Below, piece after piece: positions 8,384 to 16,103 of a DNA stretch of 46,446 bases. The notes under the pieces are model-generated. The model saw only the letters and a program-made list of their open reading frames with translations. It searched no databases and was not told the DNA's origin. The stretch covers positions 1 to 46,446 of the forward strand of contig NZ_JAAVGY010000036.1 of the NCBI RefSeq assembly GCF_014799995.1, read 5' to 3'. Position numbers and translations under genes: made by a program. Position 1 is the stretch's first letter. The number at the start of each line of letters is the position of its first letter. This stretch comes from Helicobacter sp. GTDB lineage: Bacteria; Campylobacterota; Campylobacteria; Campylobacterales; Helicobacteraceae.

Positions 8384-9338
8384 TGGAGGGCTAGACAGCT
8401 TGCTTGCTATCAAAGTGATTCAAGATTTAGGAATAGAAGTCCTCGCCCTGCACTTTGACATTGGATTTGGCGCAAAGAGGGATAAAAGCGAGATTTTACG
8501 CCAAAGATTGAATCAAGTGGGCGCGGAATTAAAAATCATAGACATTCGCCGACAATTTTTTGATGAGATTCTTTTCAAACCCAAGTTTGGCTATGGAAAA
8601 TATTTCAATCCTTGCATTGATTGTCACGGAAATATGTTTGCCCACGCACTCAAACTCTTAGAATCGCAAAAGGCAAGCTTCGTCATCAGTGGGGAGGTGC
8701 TAGGACAACGTCCCAAAAGCCAACGCGCAGAAGCCTTAGGACAAGTGGAAAGGCTTTGCGGAGGCAATGGGCTTATCGTGCGTCCCTTATGTGCTAAACT
8801 GCTCCCTATTACTATTCCAGAAGAAAAAGGTTGGATTCCTAGAGAAAAACTCCTTGACATTAGTGGGCGGGGGAGGAATCGTCAGCTAGAATTAGTCAAA
8901 CACTATGGCATAGAGTATTACGAGCGTCCTGGGGGTGGTTGCCTGCTTACCGAAACTTCTATCGCCAATAAACTCAAAGACATTCAAGCACATCGCCCAA
9001 TCGTTTTTGAGGATATGGAATTAGTCAAATTCGGACGCTATATGATTCTACCCAACGGGGGACGTTGCGTGATTGCAAGGAATGAAGAAGAGAATCAAAA
9101 ACTAAACTTCTACCACCCTAAAATGACGCCGATTGAATTACTAGATTGTATTGGACCTTTAGGGCTTGTGGAAAAGGAGGCGAACCTAGAGGATAAAAAC
9201 CTCGCAATTGCCCTTACATTGCTTTATGGCAAAACACAATCCAATAAGCCTTATAAAGTGCGCTTTGAGGGAAAGGAAATCCAATCCTTTGCCTTTGAGA
9301 GCAAAGAGAAAGCACAAGAATTTCTCATCAAAGATTAA
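8361..9338 (+). CDS. PP-loop ATPase, tRNA-thiouridylase-like (HP0013 family)
   Basis: 325 residues beginning MRALALFSGGLDSLLAI, a PP-loop SGGxDS ATP-pyrophosphatase motif at residues 8-13 as in tRNA thiolation enzymes, argininosuccinate synthase and QueC. FNPCIDCHGN (about 83-92) supplies a Cys pair that could act in sulfur or metal chemistry. A C-terminal domain (about 215-325) differs from MnmA. Relatives are annotated as tRNA 2-thiouridylase-like, but the substrate is unknown to me. The start inside the dnaG 3' end, with AAAGGAG upstream, indicates coupling. Confidence 0.72.
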   Translation: MRALALFSGGLDSLLAIKVIQDLGIEVLALHFDIGFGAKRDKSEILRQRLNQVGAELKIIDIRRQFFDEILFKPKFGYGKYFNPCIDCHGNMFAHALKLLESQKASFVISGEVLGQRPKSQRAEALGQVERLCGGNGLIVRPLCAKLLPITIPEEKGWIPREKLLDISGRGRNRQLELVKHYGIEYYERPGGGCLLTETSIANKLKDIQAHRPIVFEDMELVKFGRYMILPNGGRCVIARNEEENQKLNFYHPKMTPIELLDCIGPLGLVEKEANLEDKNLAIALTLLYGKTQSNKPYKVRFEGKEIQSFAFESKEKAQEFLIKD

Positions 9339-9347
9339 GGAGTGATA

Positions 9348-9965
9348 ATGGAATCCACAAAACAATCTTTTCAGAAAATTATTTTAGAACGTTATTCTTG
9401 CCGTTCTTTCAAAGACAGCACGATTCCAAAAGAGTCTTTGGAATATATCTTAGAATGCGGCAGACTCTCTCCTAGCTCACTTGGATTAGAGCCGTGGCGT
9501 TTTTATGTTATCCAAGACAAAAACAAAAAACTAGAAATTTCCAAAATCGCCAACAATCAAGACCATGTGGCACAATGTGGGGCGATTATTGTCCTCACTG
9601 CGCGCCTTGATTTTGGAGAATATTTTATCCCCAAACTAAAATCACGCAATCTGCCTCAAGCGGAAATAGACAAAAGAATCCAACTTTATAAACCTTGGAT
9701 TGATAGTATGAATAAAGAACAAAAACTACATTATGCAAGAGAGCAAGTTTTCTTAGCACTAGGTAACCTTGCCAATGCCGCAAGTGCTTTAGGGCTTGGT
9801 TCGTGTATCATTGGGGGATTTGATGCGGAAAAACTCAATGAATATTTGAAGCTAGACACCCATAAAGAACAAAGCACAATTATGCTCATCATTGGAGAAA
9901 AAACACAAAGTGAAATTCCTCAAAAGTTACGCAATTCAAGAGAAGAAATTATCAAATTTTTATAG
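9348..9965 (+). CDS. FMN-dependent NAD(P)H nitroreductase, RdxA/NfsB-like
   Basis: 205 residues of the nitroreductase fold. ERYSCRSF near the N-terminus gives the FMN-phosphate-binding basic residues, RLSPSSLGLEPW is the family signature, and LGLGSCIIGGFD lies near the C-terminus, as in H. pylori RdxA. Members reduce nitro compounds and quinones with FMN, and RdxA activates metronidazole in H. pylori; whether this one does is inferred. I chose ATG 9348 over the GTG at 9342 because AAGGAG (9337-9342) sits five bases before it. It follows the PP-loop gene by 9 bases, probably in the dnaG transcript. Confidence 0.85.
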   Translation: MESTKQSFQKIILERYSCRSFKDSTIPKESLEYILECGRLSPSSLGLEPWRFYVIQDKNKKLEISKIANNQDHVAQCGAIIVLTARLDFGEYFIPKLKSRNLPQAEIDKRIQLYKPWIDSMNKEQKLHYAREQVFLALGNLANAASALGLGSCIIGGFDAEKLNEYLKLDTHKEQSTIMLIIGEKTQSEIPQKLRNSREEIIKFL

Positions 9966-9996
9966 TTTCTCCATTTTGATAATAAAATTTTTTAGA

Positions 9997-10002
9997 TATA
10001 AT
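9997..10002 (+). promoter_or_regulatory. Probable -10 box of the chemoreceptor gene
   Basis: A perfect TATAAT 34 bases upstream of the ATG at 10037 in an AT-rich stretch after the nitroreductase stop. Confidence 0.5.
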
Positions 10003-10036
10003 TACAATTTAACTAAAGCACAATAAAGGGGACACA

Positions 10037-11143
10037 ATGTTTAGCAATCACAAAAGAGAGCAAGAGCTCATTGCGGAGAACAAAGCATTGCATACAAAAA
10101 TTGAACAACTTGAAAATGCGTTGCGTAAATGTAGCGAAAAACAAGAGGAACACGAGACATCTCTTGCACAATCTAATGCAGACGAAAAACGTATCAAAAT
10201 GTTTAATGAGATTCTAAACTCCATCACGGTTTCATCTTCTAAACACTTAAAAATTCTACAAGAAAACTTTGCCTCTTCTGTTGAAATGCTCCAAGAAGCA
10301 AAAAAATCTTCTTCTGAAAATGTCCAACAAACCAAAACACTAGAAGAAGCTATCACAAACAGTATTTCAGGTATGACAGAACGTTTGAATAGTTTTCAAA
10401 CAATGATTTCACAAGTCTATCAAGATTTGGATTCCATTGCCAATGTCATTAACCTCATCACAGATGTAAGCGACCAAACTAACTTACTTGCGCTCAATGC
10501 TGCAATTGAAGCTGCAAGAGCTGGAGAGCACGGGAGAGGATTCGCAGTCGTTGCCGATGAAGTCAGAAAACTAGCCGAAAGAGCGCAAAAAGCGACAAAA
10601 GAAATTGAAATGAATATTCAAGTTCTTCGTCAAAATTTCTCTGAAGTGCAAACCTCCACAGAGGAAATTGTAGATGAAATGGAATTAGTCAATGGAGAAG
10701 TTGCAAAAATTATTCAAGTGGGAGAATCCTCTAAAGATGTGCGTCAAAATTCCGCAAATGTCCTTGATACAACCTTTATTGGACTTGTGAAATTAGACCA
10801 TTTGCTCTTCAAAATGAACAGCTATGGAGCAATTGTCAATGACAATAAAGACTTGCAACTTGCAAATCATCACGATTGCAGGCTTGGAAAATGGTATGAA
10901 TCAGGAAATGGCAAAGAATCATTCAACAGACTACCAAGTTATGATAGCCTAGAATCTCCACACGCAGAAGTGCATGATTCCTTTAGAAACGCTTTAGATA
11001 CATTTAAGGCAAAAGGCTTAGAAGCAAATGAGGAAATTTTGTCTTTGCTTAACACAGGGGAACTTGCTTCAGATAGAGTCGTTGAAGTCTTGGATAAACT
11101 CCTAGCAGAAAAAATCTCTGCTAGAAACAATAGCGCAAGCTAA
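10037..11143 (+). CDS. Cytosolic methyl-accepting chemotaxis protein with CZB domain, TlpD-like
   Basis: 368 residues with no transmembrane segment, so a soluble receptor. An N-terminal coiled coil (about 1-75) leads into the signalling hairpin, whose tip NLLALNAAIEAARAGEHGRG is near 153-172 and is followed by EVRKLAERAQKAT. A C-terminal CZB zinc-binding domain (about 265-345) shows the His/Cys set in NHHDCRLGKWY and SPHAEVH. H. pylori TlpD has the same MCP-CZB plan and mediates energy and oxidant tactic responses; this protein is shorter at the N-terminus. ATG with AAAGGGG upstream. Monocistronic, convergent with the next gene. Confidence 0.88.
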   Translation: MFSNHKREQELIAENKALHTKIEQLENALRKCSEKQEEHETSLAQSNADEKRIKMFNEILNSITVSSSKHLKILQENFASSVEMLQEAKKSSSENVQQTKTLEEAITNSISGMTERLNSFQTMISQVYQDLDSIANVINLITDVSDQTNLLALNAAIEAARAGEHGRGFAVVADEVRKLAERAQKATKEIEMNIQVLRQNFSEVQTSTEEIVDEMELVNGEVAKIIQVGESSKDVRQNSANVLDTTFIGLVKLDHLLFKMNSYGAIVNDNKDLQLANHHDCRLGKWYESGNGKESFNRLPSYDSLESPHAEVHDSFRNALDTFKAKGLEANEEILSLLNTGELASDRVVEVLDKLLAEKISARNNSAS

Positions 11144-11162
11144 AACCACTTGATTTAGGCAT

Positions 11163-11176
11163 ATCGCTTTTGCGAT
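11163..11176. terminator. Possible hairpin between convergent genes
   Basis: ATCGC-TTTT-GCGAT hairpin in the 43-base gap between the chemoreceptor and the minus-strand gene ending at 11187, flanked by GATTT and AAATC that can extend pairing. The T tract is weak, so this is tentative. Confidence 0.3.
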
Positions 11177-11186
11177 TCTGTCAAAT

Positions 11187-11765
11187 CTAACCAAACAACC
11201 CCTTAAGTGTGCTTGGGTCAAAGTTTTCAAAGTCAAACTCTTGCGCACTTGGTGCTCCAATAGGTAGGCTTGCCTTTTCAATCAAACCACTAATTTGCCC
11301 CATTTTTTCCATAATTTCATTATGTTTATTCGCTAGATTTTCGTTAATAGAACCCTCCATTTGACTTGGCAAGGGAAGAGCAAGGGAAACATTTTCTCCT
11401 GCAAGGGATAATGTCAATTCTCTACCAAAAAGCGATTCGCCTTTGAATTGAGCCGCTTTAGCAGTGTTGTCTAATTGCGTCAAATCTCCGCCACTGCTTT
11501 TAATTTGATTTCCTAAACCACTCAATGTAATATCTGCAATTTGCATTGCTCCAATCATTTCATTTGCGCCCTTTACGCCATCACTAAACTTACGAATCTC
11601 TAAAGCCATTGGGGACAAATTTGGCAATTCTTGCACTTCCTGCGCACTTTGGGATTCCGCATTTCTTACTTCTTGCGGTTTGATTTCTTGAGCCGGCTTT
11701 ACAGCATTAACTTGCGGATTTGGATAAACTTTTCCTATTCCATAGGGATTGACTGATGACAGCAT
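11187..11765 (-). CDS. Flagellin-like protein, candidate FliS co-chaperone (HP1076-like)
   Basis: 192 residues, mostly predicted helical. An N-terminal SSVNPYGIGK stretch is followed by a segment resembling flagellin D0/D1 (DGVKGANEMIGAMQIADITLSG, about 78-99), then AKAAQFKGESLFG (about 118-130). H. pylori HP1076 is a flagellin-fold partner of FliS, and this may be its counterpart; I am unsure of that identity. A sigma-54-type promoter lies immediately upstream, supporting a flagellar role. ATG with AAAAGGAG upstream. No gene follows closely on the same strand. Confidence 0.55.
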   Translation of the reverse strand: MLSSVNPYGIGKVYPNPQVNAVKPAQEIKPQEVRNAESQSAQEVQELPNLSPMALEIRKFSDGVKGANEMIGAMQIADITLSGLGNQIKSSGGDLTQLDNTAKAAQFKGESLFGRELTLSLAGENVSLALPLPSQMEGSINENLANKHNEIMEKMGQISGLIEKASLPIGAPSAQEFDFENFDPSTLKGLFG

Positions 11766-11796
11766 TTAAACTCCTTTTAAATTTTAAAAGACTTAG

Positions 11797-11814
11797 AAGC
11801 ATTTCCCATTCCAC
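11797..11814 (-). promoter_or_regulatory. Sigma-54 (RpoN) promoter of the flagellin-like gene
   Basis: On the minus strand GTGGAATGGGAAATGCTT has the -24 GG (11811-11812) and -12 GC (11799-11800) dinucleotides exactly 10 bases apart, with the TGGAA and TGCTT contexts typical of epsilonproteobacterial RpoN promoters. The predicted start near 11788 leaves a leader of about 23 bases containing AAAAGGAG. Confidence 0.7.
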
Positions 11815-11886
11815 TTTTTATTTCTATTCAATGTTTTCTTGAGATTTAATAAATTGCTGCTCAAGTCTATAGAAGGAGATTTTATA

Positions 11887-12015
11887 ATGGCAAGATTTTT
11901 AGATTTTAACAAAATTTACTTCTTGTCAAGTGCAAGCCCATACGATATTGTAAGATGGTTTTATGTAGTGGTTAATGCCTCAAGCTTTTGTATTCATAAT
12001 CCTTATGACTTCTAG
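11887..12015 (+). CDS. Candidate 42-residue small protein, unrecognised
   Basis: ATG 11887 to TAG 12013-12015, beginning MARFLDFNKIYFL. AAGGAG lies 8 bases before the ATG, an unusually good site for a stray ORF. The product is hydrophobic in the middle (VRWFYVVV) and I do not recognise it. It may be a real small protein or the start of a lost gene. It ends 4 bases before the 3' end of the opposite-strand ybdD. A TATAGA at 11870-11875 is a weak promoter candidate. Confidence 0.3.
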   Translation: MARFLDFNKIYFLSSASPYDIVRWFYVVVNASSFCIHNPYDF

Positions 12016-12019
12016 CCTA

Positions 12020-12220
12020 TCAGCATTTATTTCTTCCTGCTCCATATTTGGCTTCCATTGCTTCTTTGAAAAATTCCCTTTGAGACTTTGGAATCTTATC
12101 GGGGTGATTTTGCTTCATATGCTCAACATATTTATCATAACTTGGCATACCCACAAGCAAATGAAAAAACCTATCAGACCTTTTATAAAGCATTTTAAGG
12201 TATAAAATGATTTCTTTCAT
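12020..12220 (-). CDS. ybdD: YbdD/YjiX family small protein (DUF466), CstA partner
   Basis: 66 residues with the family core LLVGMPSYDKYVEHMKQNHP followed by a C-terminal AKYGAGRNKC, closely matching E. coli YbdD. ybdD genes accompany cstA in many bacteria and are needed for CstA-dependent pyruvate uptake in enterobacteria. Here it lies on the cstA strand, 461 bases downstream, farther than usual; the gap holds small ORFs. The ATG is preceded by AAGGAT. Too short to contain another domain. Confidence 0.88.
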   Translation of the reverse strand: MKEIILYLKMLYKRSDRFFHLLVGMPSYDKYVEHMKQNHPDKIPKSQREFFKEAMEAKYGAGRNKC

Positions 12221-12323
12221 TGACTATCCTTGTGATAAAGTATTTTAAATGATTTATGATTAAAAATTGATGATATGAGAGAAATTGTTAAAAGAGTGAT
12301 TCAAACCTAAATGCAATCTTTGC

Positions 12324-12345
12324 GTTAAACCCAATGGGATTTAAC
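12324..12345 (-). terminator. Hairpin downstream of the small ORF
   Basis: On the minus strand GTTAAATCCC-AT-TGGGTTTAAC forms a near-perfect stem directly after the TAA of the 12346-12483 ORF. No clear T tract follows, so it may be an attenuator or mRNA-stabilising structure between cstA and ybdD. Confidence 0.35.
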
Positions 12346-12483
12346 TTATTTAAAGGCTTTATCCAAAGCTTTATTTAGAGCCTTATCTGTCATTTTACCC
12401 ACCTCTTTTTTAGATTGCATCTTTAGTTTGATTTTTGGCTGATTTAGAAATTTGTTTAGAGTCTTTTCTAGAATACGCTTCAT
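12346..12483 (-). CDS. Candidate 45-residue Lys-rich small ORF between cstA and ybdD
   Basis: Starts MKRILEKTLNKFL and ends TDKALNKALDKAFK: an amphipathic, highly basic helix. A shorter version from an internal ATG (MTDKALNK...) has a GAGGT site 7 bases upstream, better placed than anything before the first ATG. An overlapping second frame is also open and Lys/Ser-rich (12388-12504), so this may be a frameshifted remnant of one longer gene. Not recognised. Confidence 0.25.
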   Translation of the reverse strand: MKRILEKTLNKFLNQPKIKLKMQSKKEVGKMTDKALNKALDKAFK

Positions 12484-12518
12484 CTACTGCGTTTTTCTTG
12501 ATACTAGATGCTTCTTAC

Positions 12519-12599
12519 CTAATCGTGCTTTAATTCTGATGCAAAGATAAAACCTACAAAACTTACGATAAAACCCATCACTCCTAACAAATATTTCAT
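12519..12599 (-). CDS. Candidate 26-residue membrane peptide after cstA
   Basis: MKYLLGVMGFIVSFVGFIFA followed by six polar residues: a single membrane helix or uncleaved signal. GAGGA lies 7 bases upstream of the ATG. It begins 82 bases after the cstA stop on the same strand. It could be a real micropeptide, or the signal part of a gene whose basic tail continues out of frame downstream. The longer form overlapping cstA is unlikely. Confidence 0.35.
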   Translation of the reverse strand: MKYLLGVMGFIVSFVGFIFASELKHD

Positions 12600-12681
12600 T
12601 CCTAATTCCTCTATATGGAATTGATTTATCCTAACCTTTGTAATCCAAAAAGAGAAAAATCTCAAATTTGGATTCAAAACA

Positions 12682-14799
12682 TTAACCGTGTGCAGCAACT
12701 TTTCCTTCATACTTGCTAGCCTCTTCATAAGGAGATTCCGCAAGCGGAATCTCAACTTCACCTTTTGTCGCTTTAAGACAAATGCGAATTGTTTGAATCA
12801 AGATTAAGCAAGTAACAAACATAAAGAATGCGCAAAGTCCTGCATTAATGAGATTATTCGTTGCAATTGTTGCAAATCTCTCTGCCAAAGCAGGGTCTGT
12901 CGCAGCTGCTGCTTTAGCACCATTGATTTGCCAAAGCGCAATATGACTTACTGCGTCATGCACTCTCTCACCATTTGCTGGAAGAAGTTTCAAGATTCCT
13001 GCATAAAGTGTCGTAATCAACACCCAAGCCGCAGGCAAAATAACCACCCACGCTTGTTTTGCTTTGCCCATTTTGAAAAGCACAGAAATCACGAGCAATA
13101 ATGCCATACCTGCAAGCATTTGGTTGGAAACTCCAAAGAGTGTCCAAAGTGATTTGACACCCCCTTGTGGGTCGGTAATTCCTTGATAAAGAATATAACC
13201 CCAACCCGCAACACAAATCAATGTCGCAACAACACCCCAAAACATAGATTGGATATTGCCAATAGGCGCATAGACATTTCCCAAAACATCTTGTACCATA
13301 AAGCGTCCTGCTCTTGTTCCCGCATCCACAGCGGTTAAAATAAAGAGTGCTTCAAACAAAATGGCAAAGTGATACCAAAATGCTGTTGAGCCCTGATTAA
13401 AGAGAGGCACTTCAGAAATGATTGTTGCCAAACCAATTGCAAAAGTTGGAGCACCACCGGTTCTGCTTAAAATGCTATTTTCGCCGATATTATTTGCCAT
13501 ATTCAAAATTTCTTCTGGCGTAATCACAAAGCCGAAGCTACTAATCGTTTGTGCTGCCACAGCTGCTGCTTGTGCCACATCGGTGATTCCTGTTGTGCCA
13601 AGTCCTGCTGGAGCAACATTGATAGAAAAATACAATCCCGGTGTTAAAATACACGCAGCAATGAGAGCCATTACCGCAACGGCAGATTCCATAACCATTG
13701 AACCATAACCTACCATTCTTGCGTGGGATTCTTTTTCTAGCATTTTTGGAGTCGTTCCACTTGAGATTAACGCGTGGAATCCACTAATAGCCCCACAAGC
13801 AATCGTAATAAAAAGAAATGGGAATAACTGCCCGCTAAAGACAGGTCCCGTTCCATCTACAAACTTCGTAACACTTGGGAATTGGACATCAGGTGCTACA
13901 ATCAAAATCCCTGCTGCCATTAAAACAATTACACCGATTTTTAAGAATGTGCTCAAATAATCACGTGGTGCTAAAAGAAACCAAACAGGCAGAATCGCAG
14001 CGACAAAACCATAACCAATCATAATATAAGTCAAGGTAATAGGACTTAGCGTAAAGAAACTTGACAAGGTTGGATTTGCTGCTACTTCTTGTCCATAAAA
14101 CAATGCCAAAATCAACAAGACAAATCCGATAATGCTTGCCTCACCGATTTTTCCCGGACGCAAAAAGCGCATATGGATTCCCATATAAATTGCGATAGGA
14201 ATCGTCATCGCAATCGTAAATAATCCCCAAGGAGATTCCGCAAGTGCATTCACAACAACAAGTGCTAAGATTGCGATAATCAGCATCATAATACCGAGGA
14301 TACCAACCATCGCAATGCTTCCCACTCCCTTACCTAGCTCAAGCTTGATGATTTCTCCTAATGATTTACCATTTCTGCGCATAGAAACGAACAAAACCGT
14401 GAAATCATGCACAGCCCCTGCGAGCACAACGCCTACAACAACCCAAATCATACTTGGCAAATAACCCATTTGAGCTGCCAAAATAGGACCGACAAGAGGA
14501 CCAGCTCCAGCAATCGCTGCAAAGTGGTGTCCAAAAAGAACGATTTTGTTTGTTGGACAAAAATCCCTTCCGTCATTCATCGTCAAAGCAGGGGTTGCAC
14601 GATTATCATCTAATCCTAAAACTTTTTCTGCAATGTATTTAGAATAGAATCTGTAACCAATCATATAAATACATACGGCGGCTACAACAATCCATACCGC
14701 AGAAATTGTTTCGCCTTGATGTAAAGCCAATACACCAAAGCCCCAAGCACCAATCAGAGCTACAACAGCCCAAATTGCCATACCAACTACTCTATTCAT
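12682..14799 (-). CDS. cstA: Carbon starvation protein A, pyruvate/peptide transporter
   Basis: A 705-residue inner-membrane protein with about 16-18 hydrophobic helices and the CstA signatures DGRDFCPTNKIVLFGHHFAA (about 76-95), GAGPLVGPILAAQMGYLPS and GFHALISSGTTPKM. CstA imports pyruvate in enterobacteria and supports peptide use in Campylobacter and Helicobacter; the local substrate is inferred. The ATG has AAGGAG upstream and a TATAAT at 14830-14835. ybdD lies downstream. No truncation. Confidence 0.95.
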   Translation of the reverse strand: MNRVVGMAIWAVVALIGAWGFGVLALHQGETISAVWIVVAAVCIYMIGYRFYSKYIAEKVLGLDDNRATPALTMNDGRDFCPTNKIVLFGHHFAAIAGAGPLVGPILAAQMGYLPSMIWVVVGVVLAGAVHDFTVLFVSMRRNGKSLGEIIKLELGKGVGSIAMVGILGIMMLIIAILALVVVNALAESPWGLFTIAMTIPIAIYMGIHMRFLRPGKIGEASIIGFVLLILALFYGQEVAANPTLSSFFTLSPITLTYIMIGYGFVAAILPVWFLLAPRDYLSTFLKIGVIVLMAAGILIVAPDVQFPSVTKFVDGTGPVFSGQLFPFLFITIACGAISGFHALISSGTTPKMLEKESHARMVGYGSMVMESAVAVMALIAACILTPGLYFSINVAPAGLGTTGITDVAQAAAVAAQTISSFGFVITPEEILNMANNIGENSILSRTGGAPTFAIGLATIISEVPLFNQGSTAFWYHFAILFEALFILTAVDAGTRAGRFMVQDVLGNVYAPIGNIQSMFWGVVATLICVAGWGYILYQGITDPQGGVKSLWTLFGVSNQMLAGMALLLVISVLFKMGKAKQAWVVILPAAWVLITTLYAGILKLLPANGERVHDAVSHIALWQINGAKAAAATDPALAERFATIATNNLINAGLCAFFMFVTCLILIQTIRICLKATKGEVEIPLAESPYEEASKYEGKVAAHG

Positions 14800-14829
14800 A
14801 ATTCTCCTTAATCTACTAGGGTAAGCTTA

Positions 14830-14835
14830 ATTATA
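14830..14835 (-). promoter_or_regulatory. Probable -10 box of cstA
   Basis: Minus-strand TATAAT within ATATATAATTAAG, 31 bases upstream of the cstA ATG. Confidence 0.5.
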
Positions 14836-14956
14836 TATTTTCATTCTTAATAAAATCAATCAAAAAGAAAAATTCTGTGTTACTTTTGAAAAATTTAGCC
14901 AAAAGTGTTTAAAATTTACTCAAAATTGTAGAAATCTAAGAATCAAACCATTGATT

Positions 14957-15970
14957 CTACCGATAATTATGAATAAATTCTACAAGCTTTATCGCATTTT
15001 CTCTAGGCAAATCCGGAAGCATACCATGCCCCAAATTAAAAATGTGTGGAGAATTTTTCATCAATTCCAAAATTTCACGCGCTCCCTCTAGCATAGAATC
15101 CTCATCATAGATTCTACACGGCTCAAGATTTCCTTGCAAAGTATATTTACGCCCTAATTTTTCTTTTGCGATTCCAAGCGGTGTGCTCCAATCCACACCA
15201 AAAACATCAAATGTCCCGTCAATCTTATCTAAATATCCCGAAATGCCTTTGGGAAATAAAATCACAGGAATCTGTGGATATTTGTTTTTGATGAAGCTTG
15301 CAATCTGTTTGCAATATTCCCAGCCAAATTCCAAATATGCACTCTCCTCTAATGCGCTTGCCCAAGAATCAAACACCATTACCGCATTCGCTCCCGCTTT
15401 AATTTGCGATTCCAAATAATGCTTTAAGTTATGGGTGATTTTATCAAGCATTGCGTGCAAAAATTTCGGATTAGAATACAAAAGTTTTTTAGACTTTGCA
15501 TAAGTTTTGCTCCCCTCTCCCTCAATCATATAAGTTGCAAGCGTCCAAGGTGCGCCACAAAAGCCAATCAATGCCTTTTCCTTAGCGAGATTTTCACGCG
15601 TCAATGCAATCGTATCATAGACATAATTTAACTTAATATATGCCGAATCGCTTAATTTGTCCAAATCCCTTTGAGATTCTATTGGGTTGGCAAATTTGGG
15701 ACCCTCTCCTGCAAAAAATCCTAAATCTATTCCCATTTCAAGAGGCACAACCAAAATATCACTAAACAAAATCGCCGCATCTACATTGAGAATCTCTACG
15801 GGCTGCAAGGTTACTTCACTTGCTAATTTGGGATTCTTACAAAGACTCAAAAAATCTCCTGCGACTTTGCGCACGGCTCTATATTCTTCTAAATATCTCC
15901 CCGCTTGACGCATAAACCACACAGGCGTATAAGGAGTTTGCTTTTTCAAACACGCATCAACAAAAATCAT
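14957..15970 (-). CDS. hemE: Uroporphyrinogen decarboxylase
   Basis: Converts uroporphyrinogen III to coproporphyrinogen III in haem synthesis, in the cytoplasm. The N-terminal signature PVWFMRQAGRYLEEYR (17-32) holds the substrate arginines; the second signature GFCGAPWTLATYMIEG (about 134-149) and a C-terminal NLGHGMLPDLPRENA are present. 337 residues is normal. Divergent from secA. ATG with AAAGGAAAAG upstream and a TAAAAT box at 16004-16009. Confidence 0.96.
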   Translation of the reverse strand: MIFVDACLKKQTPYTPVWFMRQAGRYLEEYRAVRKVAGDFLSLCKNPKLASEVTLQPVEILNVDAAILFSDILVVPLEMGIDLGFFAGEGPKFANPIESQRDLDKLSDSAYIKLNYVYDTIALTRENLAKEKALIGFCGAPWTLATYMIEGEGSKTYAKSKKLLYSNPKFLHAMLDKITHNLKHYLESQIKAGANAVMVFDSWASALEESAYLEFGWEYCKQIASFIKNKYPQIPVILFPKGISGYLDKIDGTFDVFGVDWSTPLGIAKEKLGRKYTLQGNLEPCRIYDEDSMLEGAREILELMKNSPHIFNLGHGMLPDLPRENAIKLVEFIHNYR

Positions 15971-16003
15971 TCTTTTCCTTTTTGTATTAAAATATTTCGT
16001 TGT

Positions 16004-16009
16004 ATTTTA
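16004..16009 (-). promoter_or_regulatory. Probable -10 box of hemE
   Basis: Minus-strand GATAAAATAC, 34 bases upstream of the hemE ATG, back to back with the secA promoter. Confidence 0.45.
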
Positions 16010-16032
16010 TCTAAGCAACATAGCATTTATGC

Positions 16033-16038
16033 TAAAAT
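16033..16038 (+). promoter_or_regulatory. Probable extended -10 box of secA
   Basis: TATGCTAAAAT carries TGn-TAAAAT, an extended -10. The same 11-mer precedes the YciI gene at 36384-36394. The secA ATG lies 65 bases downstream. Confidence 0.5.
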
Positions 16039-16103
16039 TCCGAATTTTTAAATGGTTTTGTTGTTATTTTACTTAACATTTGCCAAAATGAAAGGTTTAG
16101 ATT

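Noticed and set aside
11975..12205. 76-residue plus-strand ORF
   Set aside because: Antisense shadow of ybdD, which has clear family similarity.
12519..12761. 80-residue minus-strand ORF overlapping the cstA 3' end
   Set aside because: The N-terminal 54 residues are out of frame with cstA coding sequence; only the last 26 residues from 12599 have a start and Shine-Dalgarno.
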